The translations under genes and the position numbers were made by a program. DNA of 64,000 nt from Cloeon dipterum (Eukaryota > Arthropoda > Insecta > Ephemeroptera > Baetidae), in the NCBI RefSeq assembly GCF_949628265.1, contig NC_088786.1:25689681-25753680 (forward strand), given 5' to 3'. This document shows, piece by piece, positions 27,801 to 39,930 of the stretch (position 1 is the first letter of the stretch; the number at the start of each line of letters is the position of its first letter). A model generated the notes under the pieces. That model searched no databases, was not told the origin of the DNA, and saw nothing but the letters and a program-made list of their open reading frames with translations.

Positions 27801-30256
27801 TACCACCTTCCACCTTCTCTTTCACGCGGATCTCTGCGAAGGGAAATTTCTGTCAGCCTCCTTTTAATTTGCGAGTTACGTGGCGCTTGGCTTGGATACG
27901 CAAACAAAGTCACTCGACAGCTTTGTGTTTGTGTGTACAGAGGAGAATGCGACTCGGCTCAACTCTTTGATACGCAAGGTCTATATCGACGGCCTTTAAC
28001 ACTGATTTGCATCTGCTCTTTTGAAAGCGGATCTCCAAAATGAAAGTAGCGCCAACTGTAGAGTTCAAACTGCTTTTTGTTATTCTGCTGTCCATGATTA
28101 CTCGTCGATGGGGAATTAATTTTTTTATGAGAGCGAATCCTACTTAATAAAAGTGGCCACTAATTAATTGATGTTGACGAGGATCTTTAAATAACTGATT
28201 CGGCACGTTTTGGACTGATCTGTATGCAAATTAGAAAACGTCTACATCGTAACTCCACATTCTTGAGCTGGAATACGATGCTGCAGGTGTTAATTTAAGG
28301 TTGAAAGCTTGTGAATGCGATAGTAGTTAATTTTTTGTTACCTCCTCAGCTGATGCGATAGCATTTTTGTAGAATTGAGCAGCTTTTTAATTGAAACAAA
28401 TAAAGGGCAGACTCTTCTTTTTGGTCATAGTGTTTTTTTTTTGTTACACTTTTTTATATGAATTTTTTTCCTGTAAAAGCCTTGCCACACCGAGAAAATT
28501 GTTCATTTAGCAGATGTTAGGAAGGTAGACGAGCATTAAATACAATTATGCCTAAAGCACACATCCTGCGACTGTGAGAAACAATACTTTATTCTTAGAA
28601 AACACGTTATGATTCCCGGAAGAAGATCCTCGCCATTCTGCAGCCTAATTGCTTTCGGTAACACTCTTGATTTTTATCAACAAATAAAACAACTCTTCCT
28701 TCTAGCCGCATCTCGCATCTCTCTACCGTAGAAGACTATTACCAAGATCAAAAGAGCGCAAAACAGGTTCTAAATGTTAATTACATTATGCAGTATATAA
28801 ATAGAGCTGCAATGCACGCGGATGGAAATGCAGGAGAGAGTGAACCGAGCGTTATGTACTCTTACAATTAGTTTTGTTTGTATATATTTTCCCCGAGTGA
28901 GCGAGTGTTCCATTCAAGCGTCTGCAATTCGAAAACAAGAGTGCACTTTTCTCATGCACGCTCGCTGCAGGCGTTCCTATCTCTAGCTCCATCCGCATCT
29001 CTTGCATCCGGACAGTTGCATATAGCCCAGGGGGCGAATGCACTCTCGGTGCACGGCAGTGTGGCTAATTTTAATTCCATGCAAGTTTCTCCAGGCCGGA
29101 CAGTCAAATTGCTCCGTAATTAGATTCAATGACGACCTTCGAAAATGGAAGAAAATAACGATTTACTTTTTGTCTCCTCACACGCTTGAGCGATAAGTAA
29201 TAAGCGGTTTGAGATTGAGGATGATTCTCTCTTTTATTTTTACTTCGTTTAGTCGTAACTCTTTCAATCGATTACAAGACCTTCACCTCGAATTTCCTGT
29301 CTGAATTATTGTCTTCATTAAAGGGGTTATTAGAATTTCATTTGTATTCATTGCATGTGTGGTTACCAGTTATTTTAACTATATAAATATCTACATCAGT
29401 GAAACGCTTCAAGGGCGGAAATTTCTAAAATTCTATTCAGTTGATTACAATAAGCTGAAGCATCTTAATCGGATAAATTATCTGTGAGCTTTGAGGATTT
29501 TTCTCGTCTTTAAAATATATTTGTTTGACAGCTGTTGATCTCCCCAGGGATTAAAATCTGCACTTTTATCTCTTACTCCCCCAAATTAAACACTTCCATC
29601 AACTAGAAATATAAAACACACAAAAATGTAATTACATTAAATTGTATTTGTTTCAGCATGTCAGGAGCAGTTGATGAAATTAAGTTAAAAAAATTCAGCC
29701 TGCTTTTTGCGTCTTACAAAATAATTCAACAAAGCGTGGCAGACAAAAAGTGTGACACACGCGAGCTCAAAATAAAACAGCGAAGAGAGTGAATTCCAAG
29801 CGTTGCTGTTTTTTTTATCTCACCTCTCGCTGCACCTTGCATGTCTGGCTTGCTCTCGCTTATATATGGTGTAAAGATGCAAGTCGTTAGACGAAGAAGA
29901 AAGTGTATTTTATTTCTGATATCGCTCGCACTCCAATGCTCTTTCTCTCACTCGCTCGAGTCAAGGCCTAGGTTATGTTACACAGTGGCTCAAATTTCAT
30001 GCTCCAGTAGCAAGTGGAGAGAAATATTTGCATACCATTAGAACAATCCCGTCGAGAGTCGATCGGTAAAACGTATTCTCCGTCAGTGTGAAAAACGGCC
30101 ATTTTTCCTCCTGACGAGAGTTAAGAATGCGATATTGAGAGAGTTGCCTGGGAAATTCGCAGAACTTGAACTTGCCTTGCTGGCGCATTATTATTCAGTG
30201 TTGGCGCACTAACATGTCTTATTTAAAAATAGGCGACCACTCGAGGTTGTGTTCAT
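18900..30256. other. Gene-poor DNA, left part of a 33-kb desert
   Basis: Alternating AT-rich and moderately GC-rich tracts. The longest open frame (20121-20738, 205 codons, plus strand) has no recognisable motif, no homologous-looking domain and no codon bias, and I treat it as chance. A strong TATAAATA is present at 28796-28803 but has no initiator at about +30. TAATTA/ATTA motifs are frequent, as expected for both AT-rich DNA and developmental enhancers. No tRNA, rRNA or transposase was recognised. Confidence 0.4.
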
Positions 30257-30472
30257 ATTGGGAATAAATGAAAACAGACTTCATCCTCGTTGTTCTATTA
30301 AATTCGTCGTTTTAATTCTCGACTACAGTTTCGACGGCAACCAGTACGTCCTACTCATGAGGCAGTTGAGGCTAGCTTCAAAAACCAAATAGCCAAGAAT
30401 ATATGGACGAGAATTAAAACGACGAATTTAACAAAACAACGAGGATGAAGTGTGTTTTCATTTATTCCCAAT
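30257..30472. repeat. Long hairpin: 65-bp inverted repeat arms, 86-bp loop
   Basis: The left arm 30257-30321 and the right arm 30408-30472 are both 65 bp and reverse-complementary at 62 positions. Two of the three differences (C/T and A/G) would become G-U wobble pairs in a transcript of the minus strand, leaving one real mismatch. Similarity ends abruptly on the loop side and fades outside the arms. It could be a foldback element or MITE, or the source of a long hairpin RNA processed to endo-siRNA. A 139-codon minus-strand frame (30355-30774) covers the right arm but is not recognised. Confidence 0.8.
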
Positions 30473-32454
30473 ACATATCTTATTGTTAGAGCATTGCTTG
30501 ATAATTGAAAAGAGTGGACGTCGAAATAACTGCTTGTGGTTTTTTCTGCAGGGAAAACCCCCAACATATTCATTGTGTGTCTTTTGCAACTTTCGATTGC
30601 GAACGTTTTAAGATGTGAATTTTGTGCAATTTTCTGGTGGCATGGATGAAATTTACTTGAACATTTCCACAGGTCAAAGAGATCGCATCCAAACCAAACA
30701 GGTTTTTGTATAGTGTGTGGGTTCAATTGAACAATATTGTGTGTACAAACCATTACTGAAGGTTCGGTGGCCATAAATTCACAAGTCGTTTTTTATGAAC
30801 ACGAATGACCTCTTCCAGCCCTCAGCAAAAGTATCACCAATTCTTTTTTCATCGCAAAGAAGATTAGCACACCAAAGAAAACTGCGGCTTATATCTATAA
30901 AAATTGAAATATATGTATATAAGATATAATCATGTCTGTACATTTTATTGAAATAGCGGTTTAGAGTGTGACAATAATTAGCTGCTGCGCATGGAATATA
31001 ATTTGTGAAGATATTGCAAAGTATTTGAAATTCTCATTTAACCTGATCCCATCTTGGTGTAAATGGCTGACTCTTCAATCTAAATCAATTTAACCATTTT
31101 GTTGGCAATTCCTAGATTGAGGGGCTGATGATAACTCATTGTTAACTAACTTTGGTGAGCAGCAATAAATTGAATATGTAGAATTCATATAATATAAAGT
31201 TTGCGGTGTTATTTAAAATGTGTATTGGGTGTCTCAACATAAATATTATCCTCATTTACGGCTCTTTGATTTACATGAATAGAAAATAGTTGCAAATTTC
31301 TACTCAATTAAAAAAAACGGAGCTGCGCGTTTGTTATCCTCAAATCAAACATTCATGCATGAGGTGCTCATCATTTTCTCGTGAGACTCAATTCACAATG
31401 TGGATTAGATTACTACAAACAAAAGTCTTTCTTCCATGTCAGGTGATTAATGACAAATTCACTTGCGCATCTTTTCACTAGGAAGTCGCACGCATTTGTG
31501 TACTTTTACTATTCTCACACTCCCTACCTTGAAGTTATTCCCAAAATCGTGCACCGATCTTATGTCAGCCGAATTGAAAGTCTGTGAATAACTTTTCCCT
31601 AGACGTGAATTCAGCAGCCCCTCCCAGGACGAATCAATTCAAAGCTCTTTTGCCGTCGCTCGTGATCTATAACACAATCCGGCTATACAAACCATTAAAG
31701 AAAGCTCCATTCAAAGAGTGGCACGTTTGGAACCTTCCTACGCCTATATCGCACGCTGGTGGCCAAATAAAAGTTTCAAGAGACAGCTTTGACGGTCGGC
31801 AGCACCATCATGTGCGAAAAATGATAAGTGGCGTTATTCGCGGTGACAAATTCTGTCTTGTCGTCGCACTCGTCGCATCTTTTTATTCGCTGTGAGGCTG
31901 TGCTTAATCTTCAAAATCCACGTCATTTGCTCAGCAGACACTTCTTTTCATTTACTTTTTTGCTTCTTGCTGTGGTCGGCCCAGTAGAAAACACCTCAAA
32001 CGAGGCAAAGCATCCATCGCATGTGCAATTTATCAGCTGCTGGCCGCGAGAGAGATTTTTAATAACACGCCGCGAGAGCCGGTTAGCTGATTTTCGGCGG
32101 CCACTGCACATCAGTAGATTCTTTTCGGTTCTCGCTGCCCATTAGAAATCGTTTCATTATGTGTCGGTCGGCGAACCAGCAGAAAGTGAAAATAATCCGA
32201 GCATATATTTCATAAATGACGGCAGCTAGCCCCAATCTATCTCTTTTTCTCCAGCCGGGCCATTATTAAAAACATGGAAAATATTTCACGTGCGAGACTT
32301 TTGCAGCATTTGCGAGTGTCGCTCGCTGCTGCGTTTTCACTTTCATCCTAATTGCGTGCTGGTGTCCACCCTGAGCGCGGATGACAAGCTTTTGCTTGTT
32401 TAATAAAACGTGCGTCGTGCACTGAGTGCCTTTCCTTCTGCCAGCATGTAAACA

Positions 32455-32472
32455 TTTTTTTTTTTTTTTTTT
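32455..32472. repeat. Poly(T) run of 18
   Basis: Uninterrupted T18, which could be the A-tail of a minus-strand retroposed sequence. No recognisable body or target-site duplication is attached. Confidence 0.8.
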
Positions 32473-34110
32473 GATAAATTAAGCCACGATCACTCTTATC
32501 GTGCGCCCACCATAATGTGTCACGCCTGTGCGGAAATGCATGCATAAGTGCGAGTTCATATCATCCAATTTGAGAGAAAGGTTAATTTCATTTCTCATAA
32601 AACCCTAAATACAGACATCTTTTCCTGTCTCCTGTATATCATTCTTGTTATTTTAAAGAATTCTGGCTCGTAAATTCTATTATATAACTATTTTAAGCTG
32701 TTTAATCAGGAAAAAGAAGATTACAAATTATTTTAAGCTCCAGGTAAATGTGAGTTTACTTTCATTTTGATAAAAAAATCTCAATGTAAATTAAATTAAA
32801 TAGAGTGAGCCAGTCTATAAAGTCTACCAATTATTCTGCACGCATATTGTAGGGTAATAATTTTACTTTCGGCATCAAATATAAAATAAAATTTTAATTA
32901 CAGATAACAATGAGCTGATAATGTGTTCGTTTCAATTGTTGTCTATAAATTTAAAATAATGATGTGCGCCGTACTGAAAGTAATTTCGATCAGGTTTCCT
33001 GTCCCTGACATCACCACCATGCAATTTATTTCCCGAGAGTACTCAACTCGCGAAATTGCGCGTCCGCGATGCGAAACCTCTCGTCACTTCGTATCCAGGC
33101 AGGGTCAACTTTATGGCCTTTATGCGGTCGGAAGAAATCTCTCCAAATAACAAACTAATAAAAAAGAAATTAACTCGCAGCTTTCAAATCGAGTTCGGAA
33201 GTTCAGCTAGACTAAAAGTTCAGTCAGTTCACTTAATTGCAATAATCGAAATTACGCGCTAGGTACAACATAATTACCTTCTCAGTTAACAATGCATAAA
33301 ATTAGCAGTGTTCTTCTCGCGCAACCACGCCGCAGCACGCCACTAGCTCATTTTCGTCAACACATTTATCATTCCCACAAGAAATCCCACTGACCCCGTG
33401 ATAATTAAGTAACTTTGTAGCATTTTGCAAATTTTGGACTGCACCGCCGCGGAGAATTTTCACTTTCAAATTGTTGCGCATAATATTATAAAAGATCTCA
33501 TGTGGCAGTTAAAATCTGAACAGAGGCTTAATGCAGGGTCTTCTCGTATCCTCCATCAGCCTCCGAAAAGAACTTGTTATAAAAAAAGAAACCGAACAAT
33601 TCCGTTTGCGATAAAAAGCAGCCTTTTGCAAGAGAAGAAATCTGCACGGACCGCAGCGATTTTCACTCAAACCAGATCAGCCAGCCACTGCGCGTCAGAA
33701 CCTTCTCTGCCCGTGGGCTGAATTTTGAGAAGGTCCGCGATTCGAAACGAGAAACAAATGGCCCAGCCTCCTTGGGTACAAAAAATTTAGCTTGCAAAAA
33801 GTCCTGTTACTGCCCCTCCTTTTGTTCAACGGTCAATGTCTTGCGTTCAGAATTAACTCTATTGAAAACAGCAACATTAATTTTGTTTTGCTTTTACAGC
33901 TTTATATTTGCTATATCGCTTGGTCAAGTTGAAAGTCGCAAATTTGGACAGGCTAAGAGAGTTGCATGTTGCCATAAAGCTTTACTGCTTCCGAATGTAC
34001 CGTATCGTAACCCATAATCTACTCAAAAGACCTAGAAGGAAACCCTAACACACTTTTATTTAAAAGTTTTAGTTCAAAAGCTGGTCTTAAACCAGCCGCA
34101 GCTTGTTTTA

Positions 34111-34170
34111 TCACTCAGTTTACTACTGGGAAATAATTCATAAAAGCGTAGTAAATATTTGACTGAGTGA
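34111..34170. repeat. Small imperfect hairpin
   Basis: TCACTCAG and TTTACTAC on the left pair with GTAGTAAA and CTGAGTGA on the right. An asymmetric 7-base bulge (right side) interrupts the stem, and the loop is about 28 bases. The size resembles a microRNA precursor, but it matches no microRNA I can recall and the bulge is large. Confidence 0.4.
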
Positions 34171-37100
34171 GGTGTTGAGTTTTCTACGTGTGATAATTTG
34201 CAAGGTCTGGAATAATTAAAAGTATGCTAATTCGGTTGCCTAATTATGCAAAGTGATGGGAATTAAAGTATCATAAATCTAACAGGACGTTTTAATTGTT
34301 CCAAACAATTTAATCTCGCCGAAATTTCTCTAGGATGCAACAGTTGAGAGAGATGCTGAAAAGAAGCAGCGCGCAATACATACAAAGGCAGCACGCGTAA
34401 TTAATAGGCAGGCGGCTTGTGCATGGAAGTAGCGGAGGCTAGACACGCTCGTGCATGAAAACGAGGAAGCTACAGCTGCTCGCTTTAATTTGCATTCATT
34501 AACAAAGAAGAAAGCTAAATTTAAATAAACTGTTTCATATAGCTCTCTGACTCGGGCATGTCAAGATTCGTGTAAAGATTTCTTCCAACAACGCGGCGCA
34601 CATTTTGTTAAGTAACGACCTTTTTTTGCATAACTCCTTGTTATTCAAAACGAGTCAAGATTCCTCATTCCGAGAAGCTGGAGATAAGCCTCTACTATGA
34701 GCAAATGCACATTACCCTTCCTGAAAATTTAGATAGAGGTCTTCTTTCACACGTGATTTCGTTTTATCAAAATTGCAATCGGTGGCAATAAATTGGACAA
34801 GTTTGTTGCTTTTGCAACGAAATTAAGTTACATCATGTCGCAGCGTCCGCACTCGTTTCGTTGCCAATGCGTTAAAAGCTAACACAGCAAGCAGTGTGTG
34901 CGGCCGAGAGTGTTGACACTCTAATGGAAAACTCTCTCAGCAGGGCGACAGCAAATAAATATACCCTGGCGCACAATATTTGGATGTTTGGACGCTTGTT
35001 TTTATTCCATTAGTGTCATTATCGAGACGGCCGAAGAAAATAATGGTCTGAAGATGCGGCCGTGCCAATTTGCTTTTTTCAAAAATCATTTAGTTTCGGA
35101 GATAAATTAGCGTGTTTTCCATATTATGGAAGTTTCACCTGTCAGATAATAAGTAACACGCGAATAGGGTGATTTACGGTTTCCTCCAATACACACGAAA
35201 TGTTAATTTTTAACCTAGCGTTATGGTCTTTTTCTAATTTGCATTTTCTAGTAGCTAATCGAAAATGAGGTACTTACAATTAGCAGCATTCATGCAATAC
35301 GCGCTGAGAGATTTCACCTGCTGCTACTAAACGATCGAGTCCGGTGCGGTCATCATTTTTTAATTTAGAAAGTTCTTTGGTCCCTCGCAGCTCTGATTTT
35401 TACTTTCTGATTTGCGCGTTAGACACATTAGCATAAACAGAAATTAATGAACTAGTTAAGCTCTTGAACTGGCTTTCATACTTTCTGGACCGTCGGCAAA
35501 AAATGCACATTTGAAGTCAATATAATTATTGTGAGGTGTGAGTTACAAGTGTCTCCGCGAACATGATGCTTTTAACCCAATTGGATGTTGTCACATCCAT
35601 CAAACGACGGCGCGCAGGATCCGCTTCGAGACGCACCTCCTTTCCGCTCAAAGGATCCAATTTTATTCTGCTTTATTTTAATGGTTATTTCATTTTGTGA
35701 CCGCATTAGAGAGATTCGCCGCGGTAATGAAACGGACCGGGACTCGAAGATAGAAAATAACTCTCCGTAATTAAAATGAGTGAGATGCATTAGCAAAAGG
35801 AGGATAGGATCCATCGCGAACGGACGTGTTCGGAAAAGGAAAGACTTGTCGCGCCGTGCCCTGCAATTATTGCTTTTCGATCAAAACAGAAGCAAAATCA
35901 GATCTTGCTTTCGCTGCAATTTGTCAATTTGAAGAAAGAAAGAAATCACAATCTCGTCAGGAACAAAATAAACTCAACAGTGATGAATGCGAAAGAGTGA
36001 AAACTTATAATAGAAATAGAGGTGAATCAAGCCTACGCGCTTTTCGGAGAGCAGCAAACGCCCTGCCAGGTGATTTGTTGGACGAGATGCTACATATTTT
36101 GGATGTGCCTGGCGAGAGACCGCAAAGAGCAAGAGCGAATCTAATTGAGCAGCGGCAGCAGGTACTCGGCGCGTACTTTCTCCTCGAGGACTCAACCACA
36201 GGCTTCCAGAGGGCCGCGGCCTTGACAGGGTCGGTTCATCTCCTCTTTTGTTGCGGAGAACACGATGCTTTTTTCTCTCGCTCTGTTGTGATGAATGCTC
36301 AAATAGTTGGCGGTCACTCTCTTTGATGTAATTAGGCAAAGGAACCCACATCATGAGCGCGTGGTGTTGCATTACGAAAGTGAAAAGCCCGGCACCTGGG
36401 GAAATTGAAATGAAATGCGTGAACTTTTCCTTCCTCCGGGTAATTATAATGCGTAAGTGGTAGCACGTTGAAATGAAAATTGGAATGTGTGGAAAAGACG
36501 GATTACGTCTTCATTGTAGTAATATTTTTTTTATCTCGTAGGGAAAGTTTATTCTCTATATATGGGTTATTTATTATTATCACCTGCACGCTGCTTTTCG
36601 TTACTCACATGCGTTGTTACAGAAAACTGCTGAGACGCAGAGTGGAGTCAACAAAATTCGGCAAATATATGTGTTGGCTTTCACCCTGTTGTGGTTATTT
36701 AGAAATCGAAAGTCTAATATTACCGATAACTAATCTAGTTTATGTTCCGTTTGAATTAATTAAAATGAAGACGAGCCGGTTTGACCAGGGCACGCTAATT
36801 CGCTTTTTTTTAGATGAAAATCTTGCAGATTTGATAAACAGGTATATTTCGAAATTTTAGCGAGCTTTTATTGCCTAGTAAAAATTGCGAAATTCACGTC
36901 GAATAACTGTCTCATTTTGCAAAAACGGTCCAGCTCGTGAGATGAGAATTTCTTCGACATGCTCATTAGCAGATCACTATTTTTATTATTGTGCTTCAAG
37001 CAGGTTTGGGATCAAATTGAGCCTTGCTCTAGGCTAATTAAATCAAAAGGTTCCAAGCATTTTATGCCTGTTTAATGACGTTACCTCATCGAGAGGAGCC

Positions 37101-39687
37101 ACATATATTTGTGTTTAGATGCTAAAGTAAAGCGTAAAATGTAATCCAACAAGCTAAAACCTGTCAGTCAACCGAGGATTAGATGAAATTTTCATATTCG
37201 ACCAGGTAAGGCGAGGTAAGAAACAATAAATATCTTTCGTCATAAAAAAGCGTTTATACTGACACTCGTTTCATCTTCGTAAAGCCACATATAAGGAGGT
37301 CAAGGCGAACGGTTTGATGGTTGCAATGTCGCAGTGGACACAACAAAATTTCTGCGAAGATTAGCTCATCCTGGAGAACTAATAATCAAACCCGTTTGGA
37401 GTAGTATGCAATCAACCAAAACGTTTCTTTTCCTAAAATATGGTCCCATGCTTGGTTTTTTGTGTTAAGGAGCCTATTAAATTTTATGGATGAGATCCGC
37501 TTGTTTGCAAGAGAATTATGTGTTTGGTGGGAAATATTGGAATAGAAAATTAATTTTGCGCTCGTGCTTAGGCCTAAGCGGCAATTATTATTTGCTTTCC
37601 ATAATATGTTTTTACTCTATCGCAGACAATTAGCCTATGGGGAGAGAAATCGCGCGTCTATGAGCAGCAAAATTGCTAGTCGAGTGAAATAAATTTGTCA
37701 AAAGTGACAAGTAAGAGTTTAAAAAGCGCGCGCACGAGATTAAAACGTATCCAGGCGGCAAGCAACTAACTGACGAGAGTGATTGTGAATTTCATTCTCA
37801 CAAGCCGCCAGGTATCTGCGCGTTGCTATCCACTCAGAGTCGGAAATTATATGCTGCACTCGCGAAATTGCTTTTGCTCTCAGCTCAAATGATGGATTGT
37901 CACTGTGCAAACAGTTTATCTCCTTTTGCAACGTTGAAACACGATATCGCATGACTTAAACTGCAGACAATTTGTTTTGGTGAGGAATATAATAACATAA
38001 TCTATTGCTTTGCTGCTTTGATCTCGATTTTGGAAACTTTCGTTTTCGATTAATCGATCTATGAACGTAACTAAAAATACTTCCTCAAGATTGGGAAATT
38101 CTAATTAGAAAATTTTGAAATTACGTATTACATAACATAAGTTAAGAAACATAATTATTGTAACTGCTATATGAATGAGTAATATATCAGAGATGAAGGG
38201 AAAAGAAATTTGCTGAAAAGCAGCACCTCTAGTGGAATGTCGAGTGGATTACGAAACCTGGGTCTGTCACTTAAAAGGAGCTGCGAAAGACGAGAAATTA
38301 AGCTGCAGCACATTCATTCACATCATACGTATATATACGCGTGGTTTTCCTGTTGCAGTCATACGATTCACCTTGCTTGCTAGTGACTGGCGCGACGCAA
38401 ATTTCACCGTACGTCTGCGAAGAAAGTGTTAGCTAGAAAGAAGCGAGCTCTGCTCAATTGATATGCAAAGGCCAGCGCGCAAAAGTAAGAGTCTTCGTGA
38501 TATAATTTTCCTCTGTCGTTGTGTGTGCTCGTGACCTTCCATTTATAGTAAAACCGTGGGCGACCCGCGCCGCATTCGCAACAAAATTGAGTTAGCGATA
38601 GCGATTGTATTGAAAGGAGTAAAAATGCTTTTTAAAGAGACACTAATACTGCAATTACTCGCGAAAGGCCAATAAATCGGGAGTTCAAACGCACAAATTT
38701 GTGCTCGCATAATAAGCAGGTGCATGCATGAGCAAGACGGTGCGGGCGTTCTAAACACCCGGCTCCAGGCCTTTAATCTGTCATGTCTGGATTCTATTGC
38801 CTTTATTTATTGCACATTTAGACTGCTACCTGCTAGGCCATTGTGCGTGCGTGCTTTATTTCACATCGTATACTCACGCGTTAGATGGCATGCTTCAAAT
38901 AATTCAAATCTGTATAGCTGCGAGGAGTAACTTGGTCATAACTCTCGAATGAATATGTATGCACACATTCAACACCTCGTGCCGGCAACAACTGAATCTC
39001 TTTTACACTTAAAGACTTAACTGTTGATAGTTATTGTGGGCGCTAGAATTGAATACATATTATTATAATTTAAAGCCAGGCGCCGCTCAGGAGTGCTGTT
39101 ATGGGCAGTAAATTGTTTCTAGAGAAATTTTTGCCTCTGGAATCCGCAAGCTAAGTGATTGTACTTTATTGGATGAGCTCTCTCCCGATTGCTGCGGCGT
39201 TAACAAGGTAATAGAATTAAAGGAATTCGTTTGATTAGCGTGTGGCTTCTGCATAAAATCACTATTGGATTTATTGTCCATAATAAAAACATTTTATGAC
39301 CTTTGGTTAGATTTCTAACAGACAAATATTAAACAACAAGACATCTTCATTTCATCGCAATACAAAAATTAAACTTTTTGCTCTAAAGAAATTAACCATG
39401 CTTACTTCTAGCTAAAAGCTCGCAAATTTTGCTTTTGATGTGACTGTTGCATGTTTGGTTGTTGTGGTTGTCATTATTTGACATAATGAAGGTATCCCTA
39501 CACCGTTTAAATTTCTGAAAGATTCATTCACTAAATGTAATAAAATAAGAGTCATTTAATGTCTATAAATATTTTAACAAAAAATAATTGTTCTAATTAA
39601 TTTTTATAAAAACTTATGTTTAAAATTTTTATTATACTGCTGGGTTAAAAAATTAAATCACATTTATAATAACATTATTATTTTACT

Positions 39688-39930
39688 TTAAAATGAAAGG
39701 TTTATTCTGCAGCCGCAGGCAATCTGCGCTAGGAGAATGGTTAATATACTCAGAATCTGTATGGTCACCGGTCGCAGCACGTGCACTGTGATAATATACG
39801 CTTTAAGCCTAAATACACACTGTTTGTTAGCAAATCGAAGAAAATATCTACGCATCATCTGCTGTCTCAGATGTGCACGCACTCCAGTGATGTTCTGACC
39901 GGGCCCACCATTGACATTGGTATTTGGCAT
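39688..39930 (-). CDS. Possible small membrane protein, unrecognised
   Basis: An 80-residue minus-strand frame in a GC-richer island flanked by very AT-rich DNA. It has a polar N-terminus (MPNTNVNGGPGQNITG), a basic stretch (HLRQQMMRRYFLRF) and one hydrophobic segment (ILSILTILLAQIACG) near the C-terminus, suggesting a single-pass or tail-anchored protein. An in-frame TAG lies 12 bases upstream of the ATG, so the frame is self-contained unless spliced. The start context is poor (T at -3). No family is recognised and this may be chance. Confidence 0.2.
   Translation of the reverse strand: MPNTNVNGGPGQNITGVRAHLRQQMMRRYFLRFANKQCVFRLKAYIITVHVLRPVTIQILSILTILLAQIACGCRINLSF

Noticed and set aside
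28796..28803. Strong TATAAATA element
   Set aside because: No initiator or downstream coding exon at a suitable distance.
29049..29065. Short similarity to the miR-34 seed region (GGCAGTGTGG)
   Set aside because: Similarity stops after the seed and there is no complementary arm to form a precursor. No other familiar microRNA and no tRNA B-box with a cloverleaf was found by eye.
35826..36326. 166-codon plus-strand frame with a helical-looking middle
   Set aside because: The opposite strand is also open over much of the same interval (35974-36372), no splice or promoter support is present, and no family is recognised.
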